Below are positions 22,154 to 31,052 of a stretch of DNA of 64,000 bases, piece after piece. The notes below the pieces were generated by a model. That model saw only the letters and a list, made by a program, of their open reading frames with translations, did no database searches and was not told the origin of the DNA. Positions within the stretch are counted from its first letter, which is position 1. Each line of letters begins with the position of its first letter. Position numbers and translations under genes: made by a program. The stretch lies in assembly GCA_964649415.1 (NCBI GenBank), contig CAZYSK010000008.1, positions 62,001 to 126,000 on the forward strand, given 5' to 3'. This DNA comes from CAZYSK01 sp964649415. GTDB taxonomy: Bacteria > Chloroflexota > Anaerolineae > B4-G1.

Positions 22154-23518
22154 TCAGATCATCAGCAAGTACGGTTCCTCCAACAACTGGGCCACTCGTT
22201 CGAGAAAACGCGCGCCCTGGACGCCGTCAAGCAGGCGGTGATCAACAGATAGCGTCAGGTACAGTGTAGGTCGCACCACAACCACCCCGTCACGTGCCAC
22301 CGCTCTTTCCCGGATGCGGCCGACGGCCAGGATGACGCTCTGCGGCGGGTTGATGATGGCGTGGAATTGATCGACCCCGAACATGCCTAGATTGCTAAGG
22401 GTAAAGGTGCCTCGCTCCAAGTCCTCCAGCTTCAATTTCCCAGCACGCGCCCGTTCAATCAGATCTGCTCGCCGAAGAGCGATCTCGCTCAGTGTCAGTT
22501 GGTCGGCATGACAGATGGCAGGGACTATCAACCCTTCATCCAGGGCAGTAGCAATGCCGACGTTCACGTCTGTTAGCTGCACGCGGCCACTCCCGCTCGC
22601 GTCTTCGATCCATGCAGCATTTACCTCCGGAAACTCGACCAGCGCCTGCGCACAGACCTTGACCAGGATATCGGTGACGGTGAGGCGTACCCCTGTGGCG
22701 GCCTCCACTTCAGGCAGCAATTGCTCGCGTACTTGAGTCAGGCTCATCGCATCGACTTCGGCCGAGAGATAGAAATGAGGTGTGGACGTAAAGCTTTGCG
22801 TCATCCGCTCAGCCACCACACGACGAATCCCCTGAAGCGGCTCGATCGTTCCAGCCTCCACAGAGACGGCAGGCGAAGGTGACAATAGTGATGCGCCTGC
22901 CGCCGCCCGCTCCACGTCGGCTTTCACGATACGTCCCCCCGGGCCTGTTCCCTCAAGTCTGGCCAAGTCAACCTCCAGCTCCTCAGCCAGTCGGGAAGCA
23001 ACCGGTGATACAAGAGAGGCTGATTTGGCCCCCACCTGATCCGCGTACCAGCGCACGTCGGCCTCGACAATACGGCCGCCAGGACCGCTGGCCTCAACAT
23101 GCTCCAACTCGATCGCCAGCTCGTGTGCCAATCTTCGAGCACGGGGAGAAGCCACGACACGGCCATCGTTGTCGTCAACAGATTGAGGAAGATGCTCAAT
23201 CCCTGGCTCGGGAAGCGCCCCAGAGGCAGCCTGTGGCAAGGCCTCCGCTGCAGAGGGAGCCGAAGCCGGAGGTGCTTCGCCAGGCGCAAGGACGTGACTA
23301 AGCAGCCCTCCGACAGGCACGATCGATCCTTCGGACACCAGTATTGGGCCCAACACACCGCCGGCCGGCGCTTCAACCTCGGCAGCGACCTTGTCAGTCT
23401 CGATCTCCACGACCGGCTCGCCCTGGGTTACGGTGTCGCCTTCCGTCTTCAGCCACTTGATGACCGTGCCTTCGGTCATGGTCAAGCCAAGCTGCGGCAT
23501 GTAAACCTCGGTCGCCAC
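22154..23518 (-). CDS. 2-oxoacid dehydrogenase E2 (dihydrolipoamide acyltransferase) with two binding domains
   Basis: 454 residues from GTG 23518, chosen because GGAGG lies 8 bases upstream. TTG 23524, overlapping the E1beta stop, is the other option but sits too close to that site. The lipoyl domain has Lys43 in EIETDKVAAEVEAP. Two peripheral-subunit-binding domains follow in tandem (about 122-155, ASPRARRLAHEL to GPGGRIVEADV; and 169-202, SPVASRLAEEL to GPGGRIVKADV). The acyltransferase domain ends with SVDHRLLDG, catalytic His427. It transfers acyl groups from lipoyl to CoA. It is the last gene of the run; no E3 gene is linked. The substrate may be pyruvate, acetoin or another 2-oxoacid. 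Confidence 0.93.
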   Translation of the reverse strand: MATEVYMPQLGLTMTEGTVIKWLKTEGDTVTQGEPVVEIETDKVAAEVEAPAGGVLGPILVSEGSIVPVGGLLSHVLAPGEAPPASAPSAAEALPQAASGALPEPGIEHLPQSVDDNDGRVVASPRARRLAHELAIELEHVEASGPGGRIVEADVRWYADQVGAKSASLVSPVASRLAEELEVDLARLEGTGPGGRIVKADVERAAAGASLLSPSPAVSVEAGTIEPLQGIRRVVAERMTQSFTSTPHFYLSAEVDAMSLTQVREQLLPEVEAATGVRLTVTDILVKVCAQALVEFPEVNAAWIEDASGSGRVQLTDVNVGIATALDEGLIVPAICHADQLTLSEIALRRADLIERARAGKLKLEDLERGTFTLSNLGMFGVDQFHAIINPPQSVILAVGRIRERAVARDGVVVVRPTLYLTLSVDHRLLDGVQGARFLERVAQLLEEPYLLMI

Positions 23519-23520
23519 CG

Positions 23521-24513
23521 TCAATACCTCCGTCCGAAGAGCCCACGCGCAGTCTCCACGACTTGCTCTATGCTTGGGACTGTCGCCAACTCCAGCGCAG
23601 GAGCCATCGGGATGGGCACGTCCGTAGCCCCCAGACGCTTTACAGGTGCATCCAGCCAGTCGAAGGCCTCGTCACTGATGATGGCTGCGATCTCAGCCGT
23701 GACACCATAGCTCAGATACCCTTCATCAATCACGACCGCCCGTCCTGTCTTCTTCACCGAGCTGAGAACGGTCTCCTTGTCCAACGGCTTGACCGTGCGT
23801 GGATCAACGATCTCGGCGCTTATGCCATCAGAGGACAGCACTTCCGCGGCTTCCAGAGCGACCTGGACCATGCTTGAGGTGGCCACGAGCGTGACGTGCT
23901 CTCCCGCGCGCTTCACATCTCCGACGCCGAGTGGGATAGTATAGTCGCCCTCGTCCACCGGCCCCTTGACACCATAGCTCATCTTGTCTTCGAAGAAGAC
24001 GACCGGGTTGTTGTCTCGGATAGCTGCTTTCAGTAGCCCCTTGGCGTCGCGAGGAGTAGAGGGCAGCACTACCTTGAGGCCTGGGACGTGGGCCATCCAC
24101 GCATGCAGGCTTTGTGAATGCTGCGCAGCCGCACTACGTCCAGCTCCCATCATGGTGCGGATCACCAAAGGTACCTGTGCCTGACCACCGGTCATATAGT
24201 GCAACTTGGCCGCCTGGTTGACGATCTGATCCATAGCCAGCGTTAGGAAGTCGCAAAACATGATCTCGACGACTGGGCGCATACCGGCCATGGCGGCGCC
24301 GACGCCCAAACCCGCGATGCCCGCTTCGGAGATGGGGGCATCCATCACCCGCTCTTTTCCGAACTGCTCCTGCAAACCGGCCGTGATGTTGAAGGTGCCA
24401 CCGGCTCGCCCAACGTCTTCACCTATCAAGAAGACAGCGGGGTCTCGGTCTAGCTCCTCGGTCAAAGCCTCACGAATAGCTTCGGCAATAGTCAAATCCC
24501 TTGTGTCAGACAT
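23521..24513 (-). CDS. 2-oxoacid dehydrogenase E1 beta subunit
   Basis: 330 residues, transketolase-like. With the alpha subunit it decarboxylates a 2-oxoacid using thiamine diphosphate. Typical segments are LTIAEAIREALTEELDRDPAVFLIGEDVG, AGIAGLGVGAAMAGMRPVVEIMF and the C-terminal transketolase domain with IVDPRTVKPLDKET. It overlaps the E1alpha stop by 8 bp and abuts E2, so translation is coupled. Sequence resembles acetoin/pyruvate dehydrogenase AcoB-type subunits; the substrate is not resolved. Confidence 0.94.
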   Translation of the reverse strand: MSDTRDLTIAEAIREALTEELDRDPAVFLIGEDVGRAGGTFNITAGLQEQFGKERVMDAPISEAGIAGLGVGAAMAGMRPVVEIMFCDFLTLAMDQIVNQAAKLHYMTGGQAQVPLVIRTMMGAGRSAAAQHSQSLHAWMAHVPGLKVVLPSTPRDAKGLLKAAIRDNNPVVFFEDKMSYGVKGPVDEGDYTIPLGVGDVKRAGEHVTLVATSSMVQVALEAAEVLSSDGISAEIVDPRTVKPLDKETVLSSVKKTGRAVVIDEGYLSYGVTAEIAAIISDEAFDWLDAPVKRLGATDVPIPMAPALELATVPSIEQVVETARGLFGRRY

Positions 24514-25477
24514 ATACGTGCTCCGTCAACTCGCTCCTGTCGGGAACCGGCGACTCGCGAACAAAGTCAATCGCTTCCTCTAGTTCAGACTCAACGCGGG
24601 TTTCGATCTCCTGAATCTCGCTTTCGGACAGCGCCTCATTGTCTAGCAACCATTTCCGAAATCGTCCTACCGGTTCCTGATCCCAGTGCTCTTCGAGCTC
24701 ACCTGGGGTCCGATAGCCACGACCAAAACCTACATCACCGATATGGTGCCCCTTGAGCCGGTACGTTCGCGCCTCGATGAAGCTGGGGCCATCGCCTGCC
24801 CTCGCCCTTTCCACGGCCTCCTTGGTGGCACGATACACAGCGATCACGTCGTTACCGTCCACCTGGGCCGTGGGTAAGCCGAAGGCGGCCGCGCGTGCGC
24901 CGATGGGCTGATTGGTCACAGTAGCCTCATCGAAACGCGTGTATTCGCCAAAGTGGTTGTTCTCGCAGACGTAGATCACGGGCAGTTTCCAAAGGGCGGC
25001 CATGTTCAGGACTTCCATGAACACGCCCTGATTGGCCGCGCCATCCCCGAAGAAACAGACGGCCACTTGACCAGAGCGCTTCTTCTTGGCAGACAATGCA
25101 GCACCGGTGGCAATCCCGAAACCGCCGCCGACGATGCCATTAGCGCCCAGAATGCCCAGGCTGAGATCAGCCGCGTGCATGCTGCCCCCTTTGCCCCGGC
25201 AGTAGCCGGTGACGCGGCCACACAACTCGGCGAGCAGGCGCTTCACGTCGCCTCCCTTGGCAATAAGATGACCATGACCCCGGTGGGTGCTTGTGATGTA
25301 GTCATCATCGTTGAGTGCCAGGCAGACACCTGTGGCGACTGCCTCCTCTCCGACGTACATATGCAACAGCCCAACCACGGTGCCACGCTTGTACAACTCT
25401 TCGGCTGTTTCTTCAAACCGGCGGATGAGCCTCATCTGGTAGTACATCTCGGATAGTAGATCGTTGTCCAATGTCAT
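24506..25477 (-). CDS. 2-oxoacid dehydrogenase E1 alpha subunit
   Basis: 323 residues from ATG 25477, which has GGAGG five bases upstream; a longer frame to 25570 is unsupported. The N-terminus MYYQMRLIRRFEE is typical. The thiamine diphosphate motif runs from GDGAANQGVFMEV to ENN. STHRGHGHLIAKG and the phosphorylation-loop equivalent YRLKGHHIGD are present. First gene of the E1-E1-E2 set, 187 bp after comA, with a hairpin (25602-25642) between, so it may also have its own expression level. Confidence 0.94.
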   Translation of the reverse strand: MTLDNDLLSEMYYQMRLIRRFEETAEELYKRGTVVGLLHMYVGEEAVATGVCLALNDDDYITSTHRGHGHLIAKGGDVKRLLAELCGRVTGYCRGKGGSMHAADLSLGILGANGIVGGGFGIATGAALSAKKKRSGQVAVCFFGDGAANQGVFMEVLNMAALWKLPVIYVCENNHFGEYTRFDEATVTNQPIGARAAAFGLPTAQVDGNDVIAVYRATKEAVERARAGDGPSFIEARTYRLKGHHIGDVGFGRGYRTPGELEEHWDQEPVGRFRKWLLDNEALSESEIQEIETRVESELEEAIDFVRESPVPDRSELTEHVYV

Positions 25478-25601
25478 TTCAGCCTCCGGGCGCTTGTTTC
25501 GTCTAGGTTTTCTAATGGACTGGATCACCTGCTCTCCCTTGTGATATCTGACAGCACGCTCCACGACCAAAGCTCCCTACCAAGATCTCCGGTAGTTGGC
25601 A

Positions 25602-25642
25602 CTACTTGCCCTATGTACCGCACGGATACATAGAGCAAGTAG
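25602..25642 (-). promoter_or_regulatory. long hairpin between comA and E1 alpha
   Basis: CTACTTGC-c-CTATGTA pairs with TACATAG-a-GCAAGTAG around a 9-base loop (15 pairs, one mismatch). No T-run on the minus strand. It could trim or stabilise the mRNA between the two parts of the run. Confidence 0.6.
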
Positions 25643-25663
25643 CACTCCCTAAGTAACTTGTCC

Positions 25664-26464
25664 CTACATTCCGCGTGCGATTGCCCGCTTGAGCGTATCA
25701 CCACGCAGACCCTGACGCAGCGCCTCCAAAGCCAGCATGTCCGTGGCCGGGATGTTGCCCAGGCTCACGTTGTTGCCAAATCGGAGGATGAGATACTGTT
25801 GCTGGCTCTTGATCGGAGCCTCCCACATCAGCTTGTCTATGTCCGCCACACCAGCGACGATTTGATCCACCTCGCTTTCGTTCACAGCGCCGGACTTGTC
25901 AAAGACACCCACGCCCTTGCCGGCCTCACGGGCCTCAACGATGACCGCCAGCGCTCCCAACTCCAAATCGTGGGCGATCAGCCGGTGCATCTCAGCCACA
26001 GCGACCTTCTCGTCAGGGCTCTTCTTGCCGACCTCAGTGAGGACCTTGAAGCCCGAATCCAGGGCACGTTTGATACAGTCGGCACGACATTCGTCGCCCA
26101 TGTGCATCGTGCCGTCCGAGACCTCGATTGCTGTGAAGCCCAATTCCTTGGCCCGCTTCAGGTAGTCAGGATAGCACTTCTGACACACCGTCACTTCCAG
26201 AAACGTTCCACCGGGGTAGATGTCCACGCCGGCGCCGGTCACGATCTCTACCTTCTCCCGCAGGACCTTATCGTCGTAGAAGGCCGAGGTGCCGAAGGAA
26301 AACTTCACGAAGTCAACGTAGTCGGCGGCCGTTGCCATCAGATCCTCGGTAGCGTAGCGCCCCAGTCCCTTGTCCAACACCATCGTGAGACCGCTGCTGC
26401 GCGGCTTCACGCTGCGTCCCGGCTCCGGTGTGCGGAACGTACCTTCCCATGCTTTGTTGCCCAT
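25664..26464 (-). CDS. comA: phosphosulfolactate synthase (ComA family)
   Basis: 266 residues from ATG 26464. Adds sulfite to phosphoenolpyruvate to give 3-phosphosulfolactate, the entry step of coenzyme M and sulfolactate synthesis. Family blocks are clear in order: KPRSSGLTMVLDKGLG, DFVKFSFGTSAF, GVDIYPGGTFLE, GFTAIEVSDGT, EVGKKSPDE, ALAVIVEAREAGKGVGVFD, WEAPIKSQQQ, GNNVSLGNI and ALEALRQGLRGDT. It is one base coupled to the upstream kinase gene (TAATG). No comB, comC or comDE neighbour is present, so the fate of phosphosulfolactate is open. Bacillus YitD and Xanthobacter XcbB1 are known bacterial relatives. Confidence 0.92.
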   Translation of the reverse strand: MGNKAWEGTFRTPEPGRSVKPRSSGLTMVLDKGLGRYATEDLMATAADYVDFVKFSFGTSAFYDDKVLREKVEIVTGAGVDIYPGGTFLEVTVCQKCYPDYLKRAKELGFTAIEVSDGTMHMGDECRADCIKRALDSGFKVLTEVGKKSPDEKVAVAEMHRLIAHDLELGALAVIVEAREAGKGVGVFDKSGAVNESEVDQIVAGVADIDKLMWEAPIKSQQQYLILRFGNNVSLGNIPATDMLALEALRQGLRGDTLKRAIARGM

Positions 26465-27471
26465 TATTCTATTCCCTCCATACAGGATTTTGGTCCGGCC
26501 AAGGTGCTCTTGGCCTGCTTCACTTCCCATTGGGGAGCGACCACCAACTGCGAGATCGTCTCCCAACGCTTCTGTGCCAGCGCAGGACTGTCGAGCCCGG
26601 CCACCGGCAGTTCCTCGTACAACAAGATGGTACTCCCGATTTTCTCAGAGGCGCTGTCGAACAGCAGGCGTCTCAAAGTGCGGGGACTGGCAACGTCGCG
26701 CACGATCGCACGCTCCAGCCCTGTCTCGATCCGGGGGAAGATGAAGGAAAGGCCGGGATTGACTAGCTCCGCCCTTTCTGTCGTGGCCCTGTGCAGGTCC
26801 ACGCTGACCTTGACCTCCCAAGGATCCGCCACCTGCGGCAGCTCTAGCTCCAGACGCTCTGCTGCCTCGGGAAAATCGTACACGAAACTTCCTACCCGAA
26901 TGTTGTCTACCAGCGCCCCACGGTAGAAGACGACCCCCTCCGGTACCAACCGGAAAAAGGTCATCTCCGTGCTGAAGATTTGGTAGCCCCGCGCAAGTGC
27001 CTCCAGCAGGAACACAGTCTTCCCCGCCCCCGCCTTGCCGACAATCACAAGGAGCTCATTGGCGTGGGGCTTGTAGATCGCCGCGGCGTGGAAACCGTAG
27101 ATGCCCCGCCGCTCCTGCACCGTCAGTGCGTACCGAAAGAAGAGACCGATATTCCCCAAGAGCGACCAGCGGCGATCACGTCCCTCGCGGTCGAGACGAC
27201 TGAGGTCTCCCTGCACCGACAGCTCCCGCTCGCCGACTTCGATCTCAAACGCTAAGCTCGGATCGTCCAGAAGATGGCAATAGGCGTCCAAATCCGGACC
27301 ATAGGGGATATGATCGATTTCGCACCAATTGGTGATCTGCGACTGGATTTCCCCAGGCTCGAAGAATTCAGGGTTGAAGACGAGGTCCCGGTTATTGGAC
27401 GCGAGACCATACGTGATGCCCAGAATTCGAAGGCCGCGAGTATCTGACCAGTTAGCTGCGTTCCCTATCAC
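26464..27471 (-). CDS. HPr kinase/phosphorylase-like P-loop protein
   Basis: 335 residues. The Walker A motif GKAGAGKT lies near residue 140, in a fold-like context (LLVIVGKAGAGKTVFLLEALARGY) that resembles the catalytic half of HprK. FSTEMTFFRLV and VVFYRGALVDNIRVGSF follow. The N-terminal domain is not the usual HprK one. There is no HPr or PTS gene in the window, so the phosphorylated target is unknown. It overlaps the PGK stop by 4 bp (ATGA) and is coupled to comA by one base. Perhaps it phosphorylates a metabolite or regulates the glycolytic enzymes beside it; that is inference. Confidence 0.7.
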   Translation of the reverse strand: MIGNAANWSDTRGLRILGITYGLASNNRDLVFNPEFFEPGEIQSQITNWCEIDHIPYGPDLDAYCHLLDDPSLAFEIEVGERELSVQGDLSRLDREGRDRRWSLLGNIGLFFRYALTVQERRGIYGFHAAAIYKPHANELLVIVGKAGAGKTVFLLEALARGYQIFSTEMTFFRLVPEGVVFYRGALVDNIRVGSFVYDFPEAAERLELELPQVADPWEVKVSVDLHRATTERAELVNPGLSFIFPRIETGLERAIVRDVASPRTLRRLLFDSASEKIGSTILLYEELPVAGLDSPALAQKRWETISQLVVAPQWEVKQAKSTLAGPKSCMEGIE

Positions 27472-28733
27472 GTGCTTACCTCCCCTCGTTGCCGGGCGGC
27501 TGCCTCCACCAGGGCATGTACCACAGGCAGCGGCTCGCCAGCCAGAAAACGCACCAACCCTCCGCCCGCCGTGCAGACGTAGGAGAAACCATCAAGCACG
27601 CCGAACTTGCGGGCCGCAGCGATACTATCTCCTCCACCGATGACGGCAAACGCGGGGGATCCTGCCATGACCTCCCACAGAGCACGCGTACCGAAGGCAG
27701 AGGGCTCGCGTTCATAGACTCCAGCCGGGCCGTTGACGAAGACCGTACGTGCTGCAGCGATTTGGTTGCCGTACGCCTCCACTGTGTGTTGCCCGACATC
27801 CACGATCATCCCAGAAGCAGGAAGCTCGTCGCGCGGGAACTCTCTCCGCGCTGCGCCTTCCACCACGGCGACGTCCAGCGGATAATGCAAGTGGTCGCCA
27901 AAGCTCCGCAGCAACTCGCGGGCTTCTTCGACAAAGCAGAGCAAGTTCTTCTCTGTGAGAAAAGCCTGCGTCTCCTGGCCCAAGTCATATCCGGCGGCGA
28001 TGAGCATGATCTCACCCGTCAGCCCGACGGTGAGCACACTGTCGGCGGTGCCGGACTCAAGCGCGGCGCGCATCATCTTGAAGGCATCGAGGATCTTTGC
28101 GCCGCCCAGCAGGAACAGGCAGGGCCGTTCAGGCCGAGCGCGCACCTGGGAAAGCGTCCGCAACTCCTCCTCGAACAACCGACCTGCCGCGGCCGACAGC
28201 ACCTGCGGAAAACCGGTCAACGTCGGCTCGGAGCGGTGGGCGGCGGCAAAGGCATCGCAGACGTACAGGTCGGCCAGCGGTGACAGGTTGCTCACGATAT
28301 AGGTCTGCGCCTGATCTGCCGGGCTGAGCCCCACCTGTTCTTCAAAGATGATGGTCTCCTCCGTGTGAATCCGCACGTTTTCCAACAGGAGAATCTCACC
28401 GTTTTTCAGGCCCCGGATACACTCACGAGCCGCTGGACCGGCCACGTCGTCCAAGTATGCCACAGGACGTCCCAAGAGCCGCGACATCACTTCCCCGTGC
28501 TGGACCAGCGGCGTGAAGTTCTGGTAGTCGAGCGGATCGCCTTGATGGGCCAGGATCACAACCCGTGCCCCGCGCTCAGCCAGTTCCTGGACGGTTGGCA
28601 GGCAGCGCCGAATGCGGGTGTCATCCTTTATGGCCTTTGTCAGGCTATCCACCGGCGAGTTGATGTCCACCCGCAGGAGGACGGTCTTACCCACCAGTTC
28701 AAAATCGTCGAGAGTCAGAACTTGCAGGTCCAT
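27468..28733 (-). CDS. pgk: phosphoglycerate kinase, archaeal-like
   Basis: 421 residues from ATG 28733, six bases after the GAPDH stop. Interconverts 1,3-bisphosphoglycerate and 3-phosphoglycerate with ADP/ATP. The start LRVDINSPVD is the archaeal form; bacteria usually have RVDFNVP. AAHRSEPTLTGFPQVL, AAAGRLFEEEL, LLGGAKI and the nucleotide motif GGGDSIAA are present. The upstream ribosome site is weak, so coupling to GAPDH is likely. Cluster genes of archaeal type (GAPDH, PGK, ComA) side by side suggest joint transfer. Confidence 0.93.
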   Translation of the reverse strand: MDLQVLTLDDFELVGKTVLLRVDINSPVDSLTKAIKDDTRIRRCLPTVQELAERGARVVILAHQGDPLDYQNFTPLVQHGEVMSRLLGRPVAYLDDVAGPAARECIRGLKNGEILLLENVRIHTEETIIFEEQVGLSPADQAQTYIVSNLSPLADLYVCDAFAAAHRSEPTLTGFPQVLSAAAGRLFEEELRTLSQVRARPERPCLFLLGGAKILDAFKMMRAALESGTADSVLTVGLTGEIMLIAAGYDLGQETQAFLTEKNLLCFVEEARELLRSFGDHLHYPLDVAVVEGAARREFPRDELPASGMIVDVGQHTVEAYGNQIAAARTVFVNGPAGVYEREPSAFGTRALWEVMAGSPAFAVIGGGDSIAAARKFGVLDGFSYVCTAGGGLVRFLAGEPLPVVHALVEAAARQRGEVST

Positions 28734-28738
28734 CCAAG

Positions 28739-29758
28739 CTAACCCTTGAAGATATCCAGGTAACGATCGGTGGTATCCACTGCGTCCCACTTATCCACCT
28801 GCATGCCCATCCTGGCGCGAACGGCGTCGATGTTCTCCGGGATGACGATGGCCTCCTGAGGGATATTGTGGATCCAGTAGAGATCGCGGCCTTGCGCCAG
28901 CGTCGTCTCCTCCCAGATGCCAACCTCATACATATCGGCGCGAGGCACGCCCAGGTCCCGCAGGTAGTCGAAGATGTGAGTATTCGAGAGAAAACCATCC
29001 TCTATGCGGAAGAGGCGGATGCGCCGTCCCTGCCGGAAAGCTTCGAGCGCGTCTTCAGTCGTGATCTCCTGCTTGAGAGTAGCGTGCATCGCGATGACGT
29101 GCCCGTGGGTCGTGGGCACAGTGATGATGAAGCCCATCGCCTCCAGGTGCGGCATCACGCGCATCAGGTCGGTAGCCTGGTGAGCGGGCACCTTGCCAGG
29201 AATCGCTGCGTCAATCGGCCCCTTGTGAATCTCAGAGGGATCTGCAGCTCGACGCACGATAGTGGCGACCGCCTTTTCGACGCCAAAGGCCTCGTCCACC
29301 GCTGTCACGGCCCGCACGATGCCGGTAGTATTGCAAGAGACCAACTTGATGTAGTCCACATCCTTGGCCTTGTCATAGTTGGCCGTGCTGCTGAACAGAA
29401 TCGGGCTGATCTCGTCCTTCTCGCCGCCCTGGAACGTGGCCGGGACACCGTGCTTCTTGTAGAACTCCCGGTTCTTCATGCCGATGCCGGGCGCGGTAGC
29501 ATCGCAAACCATGTCCACCTGCTCCAGCAGATCATCCAGAGTCCCGGCAACGGGAATGCCGGCCTTCTCCATGGCCGGGATACGCTCTGCCAGGCCACAG
29601 TAGATCGGGTACTCTCGACCAGACGCGACCAGAGCGCGTACCGGCAGCGTCGGGGCCACGTCAACCACACCGACCAATTCCATGTCCTTCTGCTTTGCCA
29701 ACCCATCGGCGATGCGCTCACCGATAGTGCCAAAGCCAACGACTCCTACCTTAACCAT
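28739..29758 (-). CDS. gap: archaeal-type (class II) glyceraldehyde-3-phosphate dehydrogenase
   Basis: 339 residues. Oxidises glyceraldehyde 3-phosphate to 1,3-bisphosphoglycerate, usually with NADP or NAD in this class. The Rossmann motif is VGVVGFGTIGERIADG, and the catalytic Cys142 lies in KLVSCNTTG. The sequence is of the archaeal type, clearly unlike bacterial GapA (no ASCTTNC). It precedes pgk with a 5-bp gap, so the two form the energy-yielding pair of lower glycolysis. Start ATG 29758 follows AAGGAG. Whether the genome also has a bacterial GapA cannot be seen here. Confidence 0.94.
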   Translation of the reverse strand: MVKVGVVGFGTIGERIADGLAKQKDMELVGVVDVAPTLPVRALVASGREYPIYCGLAERIPAMEKAGIPVAGTLDDLLEQVDMVCDATAPGIGMKNREFYKKHGVPATFQGGEKDEISPILFSSTANYDKAKDVDYIKLVSCNTTGIVRAVTAVDEAFGVEKAVATIVRRAADPSEIHKGPIDAAIPGKVPAHQATDLMRVMPHLEAMGFIITVPTTHGHVIAMHATLKQEITTEDALEAFRQGRRIRLFRIEDGFLSNTHIFDYLRDLGVPRADMYEVGIWEETTLAQGRDLYWIHNIPQEAIVIPENIDAVRARMGMQVDKWDAVDTTDRYLDIFKG

Positions 29759-29785
29759 TTTTGCTCCTTAATCTGATGTAGCTGT

Positions 29786-29806
29786 GGATGCGAAAAAACC
29801 GCATCC
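29786..29806 (-). promoter_or_regulatory. hairpin between exporter and GAPDH
   Basis: GGATGCG and CGCATCC form a 7-bp stem around a loop with six A on the plus strand (six T in the RNA sense of the minus strand). Too small for a strong terminator. Confidence 0.45.
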
Positions 29807-29879
29807 TGCCCTTTGGAAGTATAAGCGTGATCGCTGGTGCACGTGTGCTTTCGGCACACCATGAGACACACGCCTTACG

Positions 29880-31052
29880 TCACAACGTCACGAAATTCCC
29901 CAACAGAGAGATGGCAATGAAACTCACCATGCCCACAACTAGCGCCGCCCCCAGGCCAACGATGAAGGGTTTGATGCCCAGTCCCTTGAACGTTCGGAAG
30001 TTTGTGCTCAGGCCCACGCCGGCCAGAGCCACCACCAAGAAGTTGCCGGCCCAGGTCTTGACGAAGCCGTAGATGCCTTTCCACGCTACACTGTCCCACA
30101 ACCCGAAAGCACTGCCCCCACCGTTGACACCGGCGTCGCCGATAGACCGAATTGCAGCCATGATCAGGAAACCGATGACGAAGAGAGGCAACAGCTTGAG
30201 GAAGTTGGCCTTCTTACCGGTGGACTGACCCTGGCTCTTACGGGCGTAGTAGAAAGCCATGAAGGGAATCACCACCGCCATGAACACGTTGCGCACCAGC
30301 TTGGTAACCGTGGCCACGTCGAGGGCCCGGGGGGCTGAGAACACATCGGCGTACACTTTGGCCGCACCCACAACTTGAGACGTGTCATGGATCGCCGTGC
30401 CGAGGAAAAGCCCAATCTTTAGCGCGTCGCCGCTGAATATGGCATTCGCGGCGTAGGGGTATACCAGCGTGGCGAACAACCCGAAGATGGTGATCACCGC
30501 CACCGCGTAGGCCACTTCCTCATCCTCGGCATCGATGGCCGGGCCGGTAGCGACGATGGCCGAGACACCACAGATGGAGGTGCCAACGGCGATGAGCGTG
30601 CCCAGTCTCTCGGGGAGTTTGAGCCACTTGTTGATGCGGGTGGTGAAAAACAGCGCCCCAAGAATACAGACAACGACAATCGGCACTCCATAGGCACCTA
30701 GCTCGAACACATCAAAGATAGTCAGGCGAATGCCCAACATGATAATGCCCAGGCGCAGCACTTTCTTGACCGCGAACTTGAGGCCAGGACCAAGTACCTG
30801 GGGCAAAGGAATGGCCGCACCAATGACCAGGCCCAGGAAAATGGCCAACATCACCGCCGAGATAGGGGTCTTGTCAAAACCCAGCAGATTGACGCCGATG
30901 TACTTGCTCAGCCAGATGCTGAACCAGGCAAGGACAAGGGCCACGAGCAAGCCCGGCAGCAACAAGGGAGCCTTGTCTATGGTCACGCCGAGTAGATGCT
31001 TTTCCCAGATGCTCATCTTGCGCGCGGGGCGCGCATCAGTTCTTGTACTCAC
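29880..31052 (-). CDS. YeiH/UPF0324-family membrane protein, putative sulfate/sulfonate-type anion exporter
   Basis: 390 residues from GTG 31052, with AAGGAGG upstream. Ten or more hydrophobic segments follow a short basic N-terminus. Family signatures are LGIIMLGIRLTIFDV, AVGTSICGVSAIVATGPAI and GTAIHDTSQVVGAA. YeiH-type proteins are annotated as putative sulfate exporters, and relatives sit in sulfonate catabolic clusters. Placement upstream of archaeal GAPDH/PGK and ComA in one run supports a link with sulfite or sulfonate handling; the cargo is not proven. No other transporter belongs to this run. Confidence 0.85.
   Translation of the reverse strand: MSTRTDARPARKMSIWEKHLLGVTIDKAPLLLPGLLVALVLAWFSIWLSKYIGVNLLGFDKTPISAVMLAIFLGLVIGAAIPLPQVLGPGLKFAVKKVLRLGIIMLGIRLTIFDVFELGAYGVPIVVVCILGALFFTTRINKWLKLPERLGTLIAVGTSICGVSAIVATGPAIDAEDEEVAYAVAVITIFGLFATLVYPYAANAIFSGDALKIGLFLGTAIHDTSQVVGAAKVYADVFSAPRALDVATVTKLVRNVFMAVVIPFMAFYYARKSQGQSTGKKANFLKLLPLFVIGFLIMAAIRSIGDAGVNGGGSAFGLWDSVAWKGIYGFVKTWAGNFLVVALAGVGLSTNFRTFKGLGIKPFIVGLGAALVVGMVSFIAISLLGNFVTL

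Noticed and set aside
25658..26926. Plus-strand open frame of 422 codons
   Set aside because: Antisense to comA and the HprK-like gene, without motif or ribosome site.
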